Below, piece after piece: positions 11,396 to 21,839 of a stretch of DNA of 64,000 nt. Where the stretch lies: positions 169,392,172 through 169,456,171 of the forward strand of contig NC_073305.1 of NCBI RefSeq assembly GCF_027595985.1, read 5' to 3'. Under the pieces are notes generated by a model. The model worked only from the letters and a program-made list of their open reading frames with translations. It ran no database searches and had not been told where the DNA came from. Position numbers and translations under genes: made by a program. How positions within the stretch are numbered: the stretch's first letter is position 1; each line of letters opens with the position of its first letter. Origin of the DNA: Sorex araneus. Lineage: Eukaryota > Chordata > Mammalia > Eulipotyphla > Soricidae.

Positions 11396-11728
11396 TCAAA
11401 GGGAGAAATCTAGGAAAACTGAGATGGAATACAAATGAAAAGCCAAAAAGTGACTCTAGAGTAAAAAAAAGTCTGAATTAATGTGTGGGCAGGATAGATC
11501 AAATTGCTAAGTTGGGGGTGGGGGGGCATGGGGAAGGAGTTTCCCATCATCTTAACTACATCATCCCTAGTTGTAGCCACAAGACAAACAATGTTAAGTC
11601 TGTGCTTATCAATGGAAGGCTGAAGAGTCAGAGAAGAATAATCAACGCATCATTACCCAGCTAATGAGTGAAAGAACCGAGATTCAAATCTGGGTAGAAA
11701 AGCTCTAAAGCTATGCTACAGACTCCTT

Positions 11729-11742
11729 AAAACTGCATTCAG
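11729..11742 (+). repeat. Target-site duplication, left copy, of L1-B
   Basis: The word aaaactgcattcag here recurs perfectly at 13326-13339, after the second A run. It sets the outer limits of L1-B. Confidence 0.9.
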
Positions 11743-11909
11743 GAGGCGTGGCTGGGAGTCTCCTGATTACCTGGGAAAAGGCCGGGTTGGAGGGAGCTGG
11801 GCGGACGGGAAAGCCGGGGCGCTGGGACGCGGGAAGTGGCGGCGGCAAGGGTCCCAAGTCCCGGCGGCCGCATGGGAACCAGGGGCGCACTCGGGAGGCG
11901 TGGCTGGGG

Positions 11910-12593
11910 TTGATATCAATGGTATATAAAGCACTGGTTGAACTCTACAAGAAGAAAACATCCAACCCCATCAAAAAATGGGGCGAAGAAATGAACAGAA
12001 ACTTTACCAAGGAAGAAATACGAATGGCCAAAAGGCACATGAAAAAGTGCTCTGCATCACTAATCATCAGAGAGATGCAGATCAAAACAACCATGAGATA
12101 CCACCTCACACAACAGAGACTGGCACACATCCAAAAGAACAAAAGCAACCGCTGTTGGAGAGGATGTGGGGAGAAAGGGACCCTTCTACACTGCTGGTGG
12201 GAATGTCGGCTAGTTCAGCCCTTTTGGAAAACAGTATGGACGACTCTCAGAAAACTAGAGGTTGAGCTCCCATTTGACCCAGCAATACCACTGCTGGGAA
12301 TATATCCCAGAGAGGCAAAAAAGTACAATCGAAACAACATCTGCACATGTATGTTCATCGCAGCACTGTTTACAATAGCCAGAATCTGGAAAAAACCCGA
12401 ATGCCCCAAAACGGATGACTGGTTGAGGAAAGTTTGGTACATCTATACAATGGAATACTATGCAGCTGTTAGAAAAAAGGAAGTCAAGAATTTTGTAGTT
12501 AAGTGGATGGGCATGAAAAGTTTCATGCTGAGTGAAATGAGTCAGAAAGAGAGAGACAGACATAGAAAGACTGCACTCATCTATGGTATATAG
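11910..12593 (+). pseudogene. L1 ORF2 C-terminal fragment
   Basis: This encodes the ORF2 C-terminal 228 residues without interruption, including CWRGC and HCWWEC of the Cys/His region, and ends at the normal ORF2 stop. The frame stays open upstream into the GC-rich 5' segment to 11748, but that opening codon is GTG. The first in-frame ATG is at 11919, immediately after the junction. RT catalytic motifs are missing, so it cannot act as a polymerase. Confidence 0.85.
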
Positions 12594-13060
12594 AATATCA
12601 GAGTGGGAGACTAATACCCAAGAACCGTAGAAATAAGTACCAGGAGGTTGACCCCATGGCTTCGCGGCTGGCCTCACGTTCCGGGGAAAGGTCAACTCAG
12701 AGAAGCGATCACCAACTACATTGTAGTTGAAGGCCATGTGGGGGAAGGGAGTTGCGGGCTGAATGAGGGCTAGAGACTGAGCACAGTGGCCACTCAACAC
12801 CTTTATTGCAAACCACAACAGCTAATTAGAGAGAGAGAACAGAAGGGAATGCCCTGCCACAGTGGCAGGGTGGGGTGGGGGGGAGATGGGAGTGGGGAGG
12901 GTGGGAGGGACGCCGGGTTTACGGGTGGTGGAGAATGGGCACTGCTGAAGGGATGGGTTCCCGAACTTTGTATGAGGGAAGTATAAGCACAAAAGTGTAT
13001 AAATCTGTAACTGTACCCTCACGGTGATTCTCTAATTAAAAATAAATAAATTATAAAAAA
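12594..13060 (+). other. L1-B 3' UTR with G-rich polypurine tract
   Basis: The tract at about 12866-12910 has many runs of three or more G, a typical L1 3' UTR feature that could form G-quadruplexes. The end shares ctgtaaccctgtac-like and cacggtgattctctaattaaa words with L1-A. Confidence 0.7.
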
Positions 13061-13106
13061 AAAATAAATAAATATAAAGTTAGAAGATTTAAAAAAAAAA
13101 AAAAAA

Positions 13107-13317
13107 GAATGGGGCTTTGGGGGAGCTCCAAGTATATCTGCCATCTTCAGTAACTATTAAATCCTCATTTTGAAGCTATTATAGCTGTGAGGTTGGTTTT
13201 TAAAGACTACCACGGAAATTGTGAGAAGGGGATGGGATTAAGGTTAAGAAAAACTCTGTAATTTTTGCTATTTTTAATGAGATTCAGCTTTCTTAAATAA
13301 ACATTTTTCAGACTTTG
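13107..13317 (+). other. Probable 3'-transduced flank within L1-B
   Basis: Non-L1 sequence lying between two A runs, ending with aataaa 16 bases before the final A run and directly followed by the right target duplication. L1 transcripts often read through their own weak signal into a downstream one. This stretch may mark the source locus of L1-B. Confidence 0.75.
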
Positions 13318-13325
13318 AAAAAAAA

Positions 13326-13339
13326 AAAACTGCATTCAG
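13326..13339 (+). repeat. Target-site duplication, right copy, of L1-B
   Basis: Perfect second copy of aaaactgcattcag. Confidence 0.9.
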
Positions 13340-13955
13340 TTACCATCCACCCCCCCCCCCCTTGACTATGAAATGAGCACACAATGAGAATGAAAAGAGA
13401 AGCAATCAGTTAACGTGCCTGGGCCACTGGCAAGAACTGGCAGTTCAAGGCCAAGTCAAATGTACAACAACCCTCTGTCTCCACCCCCCTTTCCTAATCC
13501 TCAAACAGACCCCACCCCCTGCCGCACCCCCAGTGCTTTTTGTGAAATGCTGGCTTTTTAGAATAAATCAATTTAAGCCTTATAATTCTAGAAAATTCTT
13601 TTACAAAGAGCCCACAAAGAAACATATCTGATTCATGGATAACGGGCAGAAGCATTTCAAGTAGTCAGGTAGCAAAGAATGAAAAACTATATTCAAACAA
13701 TGCTACTTTCCCCGTACCTGTCAGATCACATCTCTCCTATGACGCTTACCCAGTTGGGTATTAATTTTATAGGTCAAGTACTTAGGCTCACCAGCAGAAT
13801 CAGAGGTGATCGTTATGCATTAACAAAGGTGCTCAGCTTAAGAAGTTCAGCACTACATCTACTGGAGTTTCATATCCAGTTTAGAATACATCAACTTAAG
13901 GGAAAATTAGGGAAACTTGAAAGGCATTCAGAAGAGATTAGAAATGAAACCAAAT
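13340..13955. other. Unassigned interval with C-rich tracts
   Basis: A poly(C) run is present near 13351-13362 and C-rich clusters at 13482-13530. No gene or repeat was identified in the rest. Confidence 0.45.
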
Positions 13956-13957
13956 TA

Positions 13958-14155
13958 GGGGCAGGGGAATAGTCCAGCAGGTTGTTGGGCTCTTGTCTTG
14001 CATGCAGCTGGCTGACCCAGGTTTGATCCCAGGCATTCCATATGGTCCCGCCAAGAACTGCCAGGAGTAAGTTTTTGAGTGCAGAGCCAGGAGTAATTCC
14101 TGAACATCGCTGGGTGTGGCCCAAAATAACAACCCTAAAATTGAATAAATAAAAA
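13958..14155 (+). mobile_element. SINE-A
   Basis: Order of parts: gcaggggaatagtccagcag, ctgacccaggtttgatccc, ccatatggtcccgcc, gagtgcagagccaggagtaa, then an A-rich tail. Confidence 0.85.
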
Positions 14156-14558
14156 TGGAACAAGATAATAAATATTTTTAAAGCTTAAAGCTAGAAAAAT
14201 GTAATAAGCTCCCATAAAATCGTGCTGGATTCACTGAACTCACTCAGTTCACAAGGTCTGATAGACACCGTGAAGAGAAGACTATCAAATACCAGTGCAG
14301 CGTTTGTACAAAATTTAAGCAAAAAAGTATTTGTACCTCAAGTATGTGTGGCATCTAAAATAGATGTTTTTCTTTTATTTTATATCTTTGTTAATTCTAA
14401 ATTTCACTTTTGTTTGCAAAAACGAAAATTTTTACAAGGAAAATTAAATTTTTAAAGGGCAAAGACAAAGGAGAGAGGGGAAAAATAAATATTGAGAAAG
14501 AAAATGGGACCAACAAAAACACTATCATGTATTAATGAGAACATTACTCAACCAGGCT

Positions 14559-14597
14559 CAAAGATCCCTGTTAGAAACCAACATCCCTGTTAGAAAT
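14559..14597 (+). repeat. 20-base tandem duplication
   Basis: The word atccctgttagaaa occurs twice, 20 bases apart. Confidence 0.7.
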
Positions 14598-14613
14598 GTT
14601 GCTAAAATCAAAA

Positions 14614-14812
14614 TGGGATCTGCAGAGATAATACAGAGGTAAGATGTTTGCCTTGTAGATAGCTGACTCTGGTTTGATGGCCTGCACTGACCACATCTGG
14701 TCCCTCGAGCACTGCCAGCAGTGAACTCTGAACACAAAGCCGAGGGAAACCCAAAATACCATCAGGTGTGACCCTCAAAACAAAACAAACCAAAAAACCC
14801 AAAATGAAAAAA
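14614..14812 (+). mobile_element. SINE-A, diverged
   Basis: Head (gcagagataatacagaggt), body (cgagcactgccagcagtgaa) and 3' part (atcaggtgtgaccctcaaaa) are all present but substituted. Confidence 0.75.
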
Positions 14813-14819
14813 TAACCCT

Positions 14820-15985
14820 CCCCCCAAAAAATCAGGGAGGTTAGGGAATTCTCTTTCTCAAAGTCCTAAAAAGTAGCATCAGCTGTATAGGAATGGTATC
14901 CTACCTTCTAGACAACTTCCTAAGCAAAGCTAGAGTCTGGTAACATCTCCATTTCCACTTCTGCTGTGAAAAGTAACAAACAACCACTTCACCGCACTGA
15001 TTATGACTTACTATGCCTGGTAATCTTAATTGTGTTGTGAAGCTATTTTCATTGATATTTGCATTGCAGGGGTAATTAATTATTCATTTAGAGACCTCAG
15101 TCTCTAACACAGCCTCAAATTTTATTTACTCATTTCTACTATTTCCTCAAAATATTATAATACCAGAAAGATAATAAGATTAAGTTCTTACAAAGAAAGA
15201 ACCTCTAATCACTAACAATGAAGTTAGTGATAAGACAATCATAGAATCCTAGAGTCAATTTTCAAATTACCCGAGTAATACTTGCATTCAGGAAGACTGA
15301 AGTTATAGAAAGATTGGATTGTATAAACCTTATTAAAAATAGCATCAGCCAGACCATTAGCCCAAGATACAAAGATATTTGTTTTGCTAGAGATAATTTA
15401 GACTGTAACCTGAAGTATCAGTACTGTTTTCTCTATTACCACCAGTTTGATTTATACTACAGAATTTGCTTTTAATTACAGTAACATAATAGCAACAAAA
15501 ATAAAACTACACTACATTTGGAGAAAAATCTTACAATCCTTGGCCTTGAGAAAGATATTTAAAGTAAAAGAAAGAGGTATGGCCCATTGTGATAGGGCTT
15601 TGCACTAACATAGTTTTCAGTCTCATCTCTATTTTTTAATAAATATCCACTTTATTTCTATAAGTTTATTTTTTGTATACTGCTGGTCTATGCTGAGATG
15701 AATTTTAACCACATGAATTGAGTTTTTATTTCTGTAGGGAGAGCAGAAAGATAATCCATTTCTTTTGTGTGACTGATCAAACTCTGTTTTCATCTGGTCA
15801 AAACTGATTCACAATCAAGAATAAATTTTCAGGATTGTCCTCAAGTACAGAAAAACCTCAATCAAATTTCTTTCATATATAAGTAATAATACTTCAAGGC
15901 ATTACAAATATTCTTGTATGTGAATAATCTTAATTACTTGCAATTGACAAATTTTAGGAACCAGCTTGTTACACACTTCTTGTAA
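14820..15985. other. Unassigned AT-rich interval
   Basis: No open frame of interest and no repeat recognised. Confidence 0.45.
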
Positions 15986-15998
15986 AAATAGATTTTGA

Positions 15999-16181
15999 GG
16001 GGTTGGAGCGATAACACAGGGGGTAGGGCGTTTGCCTTGCACGTGGCTGACCCAGGTTCGATTCCCAGAATCCCATATGGTCCCCTGAGCACCGCCAGGG
16101 GTAATTTCTGAGTGCAGAGCCAGAAGTGACCCCTGTGCATCGCCAGGTGTGACCCAAAAAGCAAAAAAAAAAAAAAAAAAA
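15999..16181 (+). mobile_element. SINE-A
   Basis: Near-complete copy ending in about 19 A. Imperfect flanking duplications (aaaaatagattttga before, aaaaatggatttga after) support a retroposition event. Confidence 0.93.
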
Positions 16182-16411
16182 TGGATTTGAATTTAATTCT
16201 ATCACCTTCAATGTCAGTGTTGGGTATCATATCTGAAAAAAATTAAATACTTTTTCAATAAGTTCATGTGACTCAGTCATCTTCACTAATTAGATGATCA
16301 AAGAAGAAAGCACCTATTCACTACTTTAATTCACAAGTTCTTCCTTCTATGAATTATTGCTCTTTGTATTACCTGTAAATGTTTTTGCTTCAATTTACTT
16401 TGATTTATTTA

Positions 16412-16610
16412 TTTTTTGGAAGCCATACACCCAGCAATGCTCAGGGGTTATTCCTGACTTTGCATTCAGGAATTACTCCTGGTGATACTCCCGGTGGCGT
16501 GGAGGGGCTGGGGGGGAGGCAGGGGGAACACACAGGATGTCAGGAATCAAATGCAGGTGGGACTTGTGCAAGCAAACATGCTACCTGCTGTACTATTACT
16601 CCAGTCCCTA
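16412..16610 (-). mobile_element. SINE-A with a G-rich insertion, antisense
   Basis: The antisense body (cattcaggaattactcctgg) and head (tgctgtactattactccagt) are separated by an unusual G-rich stretch at 16494-16526. Confidence 0.8.
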
Positions 16611-16614
16611 AAAT

Positions 16615-17215
16615 TTACTTAAAATAATGTTATTGATTTTATAAATCCTAGAATTCCTTAGAATTCCTCCATAACTTTTCATCTTGTTATTTTCTGTGTT
16701 TAAAAAATTGACTTATAAGCAACAGAAATTCTTTTTATATATAAATAATTTTATGTAATTAGTCTCAGTTTTTAATTGAAAAGTTTCCAGCCAAATTGCA
16801 ATCAAAATAGGTGTTTTTGCTATGTTAACATATTTTAGACATTGTCAAAAATGTTAAATACCTTTTCACATCTTGTTTGTGTTTACGTTTCTCTTGCACA
16901 AATTTGAAAACCTGACATGCTTTAGCATGGATAAACACTGTTATTCTTAAACTATTGAAAGAGATATTCTTATTGACATTTTCATAAATGTACGTGTAAT
17001 TGTCACTTAATAAATGCACAACTCAATGAGTTAAATCTGTGTAATATCACTCAAGCCAAGAGAGAGTGTTTCTCCCTCACTTTACCAGGAAGTTCACCTT
17101 GTACCTCTTTCCCCCCCTTAGTAATGATCTAGATTCAAGGTGCTTGTTTATTTTTTGCCTACTTAAGTTGCTTCATTTTACTTATTTTAATTTGAAGCAC
17201 AGTGATTCAAAATAA
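16615..17215. other. Unassigned AT-rich interval
   Basis: No feature recognised. Confidence 0.45.
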
Positions 17216-17218
17216 TAG

Positions 17219-17372
17219 GGGGCCAGAGCCATAGTATGGCTGGTAGGACATTTGCCTTGCATGTTGCTGACCAAGGTTTGGTGGTCCCTCCAGTATGCCC
17301 AGCAGAAATTTCTGAATCCAAAGTCAGAAGTAAACCCTGAACATTGCGGGGTATGGCACAAAACAAAAACAA
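17219..17372 (+). mobile_element. SINE-A, diverged, internally shortened
   Basis: Head (gccatagtatggctggtagg) runs to tgaccaaggtttgg and then to the body with tccagtatgcccagcag, missing the catcccatatgg part. The word aataggg occurs at both ends, a weak target duplication. Confidence 0.75.
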
Positions 17373-17589
17373 AAGTAATAGGGTTTCATGCCCAAAATGT
17401 TCCTACATCACACTCCACCAGAGTGTCAACTTCCCTCCACCTTTGTCTCAGGATCCCCTCCCACAGAGCCTGCCCTCCCCATAAGATTTTTAAAGCACTT
17501 GTAAAAGTTAACAGCAAAAATAAACACCCCCACTAAAAACTGATGAGGGAAGAGGAATTGACCTTTCCTTCGCCCCTTTCCTATCACTA

Positions 17590-18020
17590 TTCTTTATCTG
17601 TAGCACCCCAAGAGCATTCCTTTTGTGATTTCCATCACAGAATACTATGCCTGTTTTGGAACTTCATGTAAGTAGCATAGCATAGTATATGACCCTCTAT
17701 GCCTCCTACTTTGCTTAGCATAAAGATTTTGAGGATCAGTCATGCTGTGTTGTTGCATGTCTCAGTAGTTTGTTTTATTAGAGTGTGATTTCCTTTTGTA
17801 AATATACCACAATTTGTTTATTAATTCTTCCATTGACGGATATTTGGGTTCTTTCCAGTGGGGACTATTTGGAATAAGGCTGCTTTGAACATTCTTATAC
17901 ATATACATATCTTTGCATAGACATGTGTTTTACTTTCTCTCTTGAGAATAGAATTTCTGGGTCACAGGACAGAAGCATGCTTAACTTTATTAGAAGCATA
18001 GTGCACGTACTTAAAATATT
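17590..18020 (-). repeat. Old L1 3' end, antisense
   Basis: The plus strand is the reverse complement of the late ORF2 region of old L1s: tgttgttgcatgtctcagtag, aaatataccacaatttgttt, atttgggttctttccagt and gaatttctgggtcacaggac occur in that order. It is much more diverged than L1-A. Confidence 0.8.
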
Positions 18021-18586
18021 GCCTCTTCAAGGGTAACACACAAACTAAACATGCAATTGCTGCACAGTACCAAGGTGTAAAGCATCTCTCCCCTCATATT
18101 TAGCACTCATCTATATATCCGACCCACAAATATGGACGAAATCAGCCTTGCAGAATGAATTGCTATTCCCCGAACAGATGACTTGCCTATGAATATCACT
18201 ACAAGATATATCCCCTGAATGCTTTGTTTCTTTCAAGTTCTATCTATCCTTAAAGAATTAACTGAGTCATCTTTTCCAATTTCTAGACACTTATATTTCA
18301 CTTTTCTCAAATAAGTCATCACTATCTGAGTATTAATTGTTCCTCCTTGTTGCTTCCATAGAAACTTAGATTTTCCCTCTCTGATGATTTGGTTATTTAC
18401 CAATTTCCAGTGCTTTACCATAAGCTCTCTGCAGTAATGTCTTGATCACTGCTAGAATCTAATGCTTAGAAAAGTTCTTAAACCAGGATAAGTGTTTGAC
18501 TATCGGAATCAACAGGAAAACCTTCAAGCTGGTTGGATGTTGTTAAGGATGGAAAAGTTACTTTTACAAACATGTGATATTCAGTC

Positions 18587-18603
18587 AAAATGGGCATTGG
18601 AAA
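18587..18603 (+). repeat. Target-site duplication, left copy, of G-family element
   Basis: aaaatgggcattggaaa, repeated perfectly at 19266-19282. Confidence 0.93.
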
Positions 18604-19265
18604 AGCTCCCGGAAGAGAGCGACACAGAGTCTCCTGACCCCAAGCCAGGCTGTCTTCACCAGGGCACCTCAGAGGGTGGTGGGTTGAGTTTCCCTCCTTG
18701 CCCCAAGCAGAACCCTGGCAGCCCCAAATCTCTAGAACCCAGCTGTAGCCCTGCTCAAGGCCACTACACACACTCAGATGAGCCTCACCAATGAAGGAAC
18801 CGGTGGAGGAACCCAGGTATGTGGGCCCCGTGGCTGAGATTTCTAAGCCTGTTTGGATAGGGACTGGGCATCCTCCATCCAGATCCCCAGTTTTCCAGTA
18901 GCTTGGCAGTCACACCCACAAACTGCCCCTGGTGCCATGTAATCTCATCAACGAATAAGAGCCAGAGACTATAAAATAAAGCTCCTAGAAGAGAATGATG
19001 TAGTATTTCCTAGAAACCTCTTATACTCTAGCCCACTGATGTACCTAAAGTAGCACACATTTGTTTGGTTTTAACATACTTGCTTGTATTCTCATATATG
19101 GGTTTAAATGGCTCCAGAATGAAATCCAACAACCTTCACACACTTTCCTCTTATTGTGGTGGGAAGATGCTCGCTGATGGGGTGGTTGCTTGAATATTAT
19201 CTGTAATGAACTACTGTGAACTATTTTATGAAAATAAAATGTATAAAAATCGCAAAAAAAATTTT
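18604..19265 (+). mobile_element. G-family retroposon, copy 1
   Basis: A 662-base insert with 17-base perfect target duplications and a 3' end aaaataaaatgtataaaaat plus a short A-rich tail. The 5' part (aagccaggctgtcttcacca, agggcacctcagagggtggt, tagccctgctcaaggccact, gatgagcctcac) matches a second copy at 48781-49538. The 3' part (gtggtgggaagatgc, ggtggttgcttgaatattat) also matches that copy. No long conserved frame is seen, so it is non-autonomous. I do not know a name for it. Confidence 0.85.
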
Positions 19266-20730
19266 AAAATGGGCATTGGAAACACAGGACTAGAAGTTGA
19301 TTATTTTCTTATGATAAAGACAGAAGGTGGATTGGAGTATGGATAAAGGAATACTCCTTACTTTCAGTCTTGTTGAATTTAGGTAACACTGTAAGTGTGA
19401 TATTGAATGCGATCCCTGGATAAAAGTTGCCATTCTTAAAATAATTGAGAAAGATGAAAAGAGGGCAAGACCAAACTGCTGTAGATTATTGGAGTAAACA
19501 GGAAAAGGAGATAAATGCAAGCTCTGGACAATTGATTCGAGAAATATGCTGAGGTGTCAAATAGGACAGTTTAGATAATGTCCTGACAAGTAGATGAGAT
19601 TGTGTAATATATGCTGTTTTCAACTTATGTTTGTTAGCTGAAGAGAGAAATCAACTAGCCTTTATATCTTTTTTTTTCAAGTAGGGAGATGTCCCACTTT
19701 TTTTTTTTAATCATTTTTTTCTGCATCTGATGGCTTCCTCACCATTTCCGTTTTGATTGGTCTGAGAATGTAGTGATATGACTCACCCATCCTGCTAACG
19801 GCCTTTGAATAACACAGCTTTCAGACTGGCTCTTGAACCTCCCTCTCACCTTGTCGACTTTGGCCATGTTCTTGTGGATTATCCATGGGCAGTCAGTGGT
19901 GCATGGAAAACACGGTAGCTGGCAGGGCCTCTCCCCAGCCAGTGCAGGCCCACAAAATCACCTATGTTGTTCTGCATGAAAGCAGGAGCAGAGAAAGCCA
20001 ACTGAGGCTATTTGCAAATTGAGGAGTCAGTCATTGAACAAAGAATAGTTTTGATATATCACAAATGAGACAAGTGTGTAAGCAAAACAAAGATTTTGCT
20101 TAGGACTCACCCAATTAAATAATGTTTTTCCCCCCTATCCTCCCATCCTATGTGACCGGATTTTTATTTAAGGCATTGGTTAGGACTGAAGATGAAAATA
20201 ACTTAGGTGACTCTGTGGGAAACTTCATCCATATATGACCGGTTTGGACAACCACCAGGAACTCCAGAGTATTTGTACCACTTCCTGTATCAGAGACTAA
20301 TAATGATCAGTGAGAATGACTCATGATGGATTCTGGATAATACAATTTGGGAACTGCAAATAAGCTTAGAAACCATTGCTCTAAAGTCCAGACCATCTCC
20401 ATCTGGACTTTATTTCTTGGTCATGACACCACAGCTTTCACCTCTTTTTTTTTTTTTGCAGTGTTGTAGAATCTTTCTTTAGGGAGTAAATAAATATAAT
20501 TTTTTTAAATGAGTGAAAGGACTAGGCAGGCCCAAGGTTGTTACTCAGTGGCAAAATATGTGACTCACATGTGCTCCATCCCAGGGCTGCATTCCTAGTG
20601 TGTGTATTTTGTCCTTGGCCCTGATAGCATGACTCCTACACACCACCACAACTAAGGAAAGAGAAGGCAGGAAGAGGACCTTTTTTATGTGTGGAGGAAG
20701 AATAGGGTGGGGAGGTATGGATTTAGTGAG
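19266..20730. other. Unassigned interval
   Basis: 19266-19282 is the right target duplication. The segment 19720-20040 is less AT-rich and looks unlike its surroundings, which could mean a decayed processed pseudogene, but I could not match it. T-rich runs lie at 19667-19710 and 20442-20458. Confidence 0.4.
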
Positions 20731-20734
20731 AAAG

Positions 20735-20898
20735 GTGGCCACATGTGTTTAATAGCTATTCTGGACTCTGTGCTCAGGAGAGACCCCTGGTTATGCTCAG
20801 GGACCTTCCACAGGGCAGGGAATTCAAATCAGAATCATGACTGACACAGCCTCATGCAAGGCAAGTGCCTTAGATTCTGTGCTAGCTTTTCTGTCCAG
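20735..20898 (-). mobile_element. SINE-A, diverged, antisense
   Basis: Contains ggactctgtgctcaggagag and a head remnant caaggcaagtgccttagatt. Confidence 0.65.
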
Positions 20899-20917
20899 AA
20901 AAGGAATGTGCATATAT

Positions 20918-21075
20918 ATATCTCACAGTGGTGTTCAGGGTTACTTCTAGCTCTGCCATCAGTAATCAAGCCTGGCAGGGCTCAAGGGACTATATCAGGT
21001 GCCAGGGATTGAAATGGGGTCAGTCGTACTTAAGACAAGCATCCTACCTATGTGCTGTACCTATCTCTCTGACAC
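20918..21075 (-). mobile_element. SINE-A, diverged, antisense
   Basis: Contains gtgttcagggttacttctag, a degraded B-box part (gccagggattgaaatgggg) and a terminal cctatctctctgac. Confidence 0.65.
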
Positions 21076-21374
21076 TGACAAATTTTCAAAAAGTCACAGG
21101 CTGATGTTATATCCTCCTTGTGGAGTTCCATTACGCTTATTATTAAATGTACATATAAAACCTCTAACATGGTTGCAAGAAATAGACCTAATTCATTTTT
21201 ATTCACATAACTTTCAATATTATCTGAACATGAAACATATACCTTTTTTTGTGGATAGTTGTATGTATCTCATAGAATCTGTTCTGAAAATCTAATCTAC
21301 TAATCTACCAGTCTCTCCTAATCATTTCATGGAAAGCTCGTAGTCCCAAATCATGTAATTTGTAGCAATATTTA

Positions 21375-21680
21375 TAGAACTAGAGGATATCATGCTGATA
21401 ATAGTCAGGGGCAAGGAAAGGGGTAGATCCAGAATGATCTCTTTCAAAGGTGGGACTAAAAGCAATGCTGTGAAATAGCAACAAACAGCCAAAAGAAAAA
21501 GAATGGTGAGAGGTGGGCAGTTGAAAGGGAGGGGGTTGAGATCCTTGGGAGCAGGGGATAGGGGAGAGGGGTGGGCATATTGGTGATGTATGGGGTATTG
21601 GATTTATGTGCATGAGAAACCATCTTTAATAGTATAGTAAATAGCAAAACCTCAATTAATAAAATAATAAAAAATTAAAA
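21375..21680 (+). repeat. Older L1 3' end
   Basis: Begins with tagaggatatcatgctgata, a decayed ORF2 end, followed by a G-rich 3' UTR (21525-21590) and an A-rich tail. Its last 90 bases resemble those at 33100-33180 and 44800-44890, showing one older shrew L1 subfamily. Confidence 0.6.
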
Positions 21681-21839
21681 GAAAAAAATCACCACATTGC
21701 AAATTAAGGCTTCAAACATGAATTTAAGTTGGCAGAGGACACAGAGATCCATTTCATAGAACTACACATTAAGATATGTAGAATATTAGCAAGCACTTCC
21801 CATGGAAATAAAGAATTCTTTTATGTTGTTTCTTATATC

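Larger units (their letters stand above)
11743..13325 (+). mobile_element. L1-B: internally deleted L1 with 3' transduced DNA
   Basis: The element has four parts. 11743-11909 is a CpG-rich segment opening with gaggcgtggctggg, a word repeated at 11894-11907; I infer it is L1 5' UTR. From 11910 it switches directly into the last third of ORF2, to the stop at 12591-12593. The L1 3' UTR ends near 13045 in attaaaaataaataaa. About 280 bases of non-L1 sequence follow, with an internal A run at about 13091-13106, then aataaa (13296-13301) and a final A run beginning 16 bases later. Perfect 14-base duplications flank the whole unit, so it integrated as one RNA copy. Confidence 0.88.

Noticed and set aside
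11748-12593. A 281-codon open frame read as a new fusion gene (GC-rich 5' part plus ORF2 end)
   Set aside because: It opens on GTG, not ATG. The first in-frame ATG is at 11919, after the junction. The upstream part is most likely untranslated L1 5' sequence that happens to be open.
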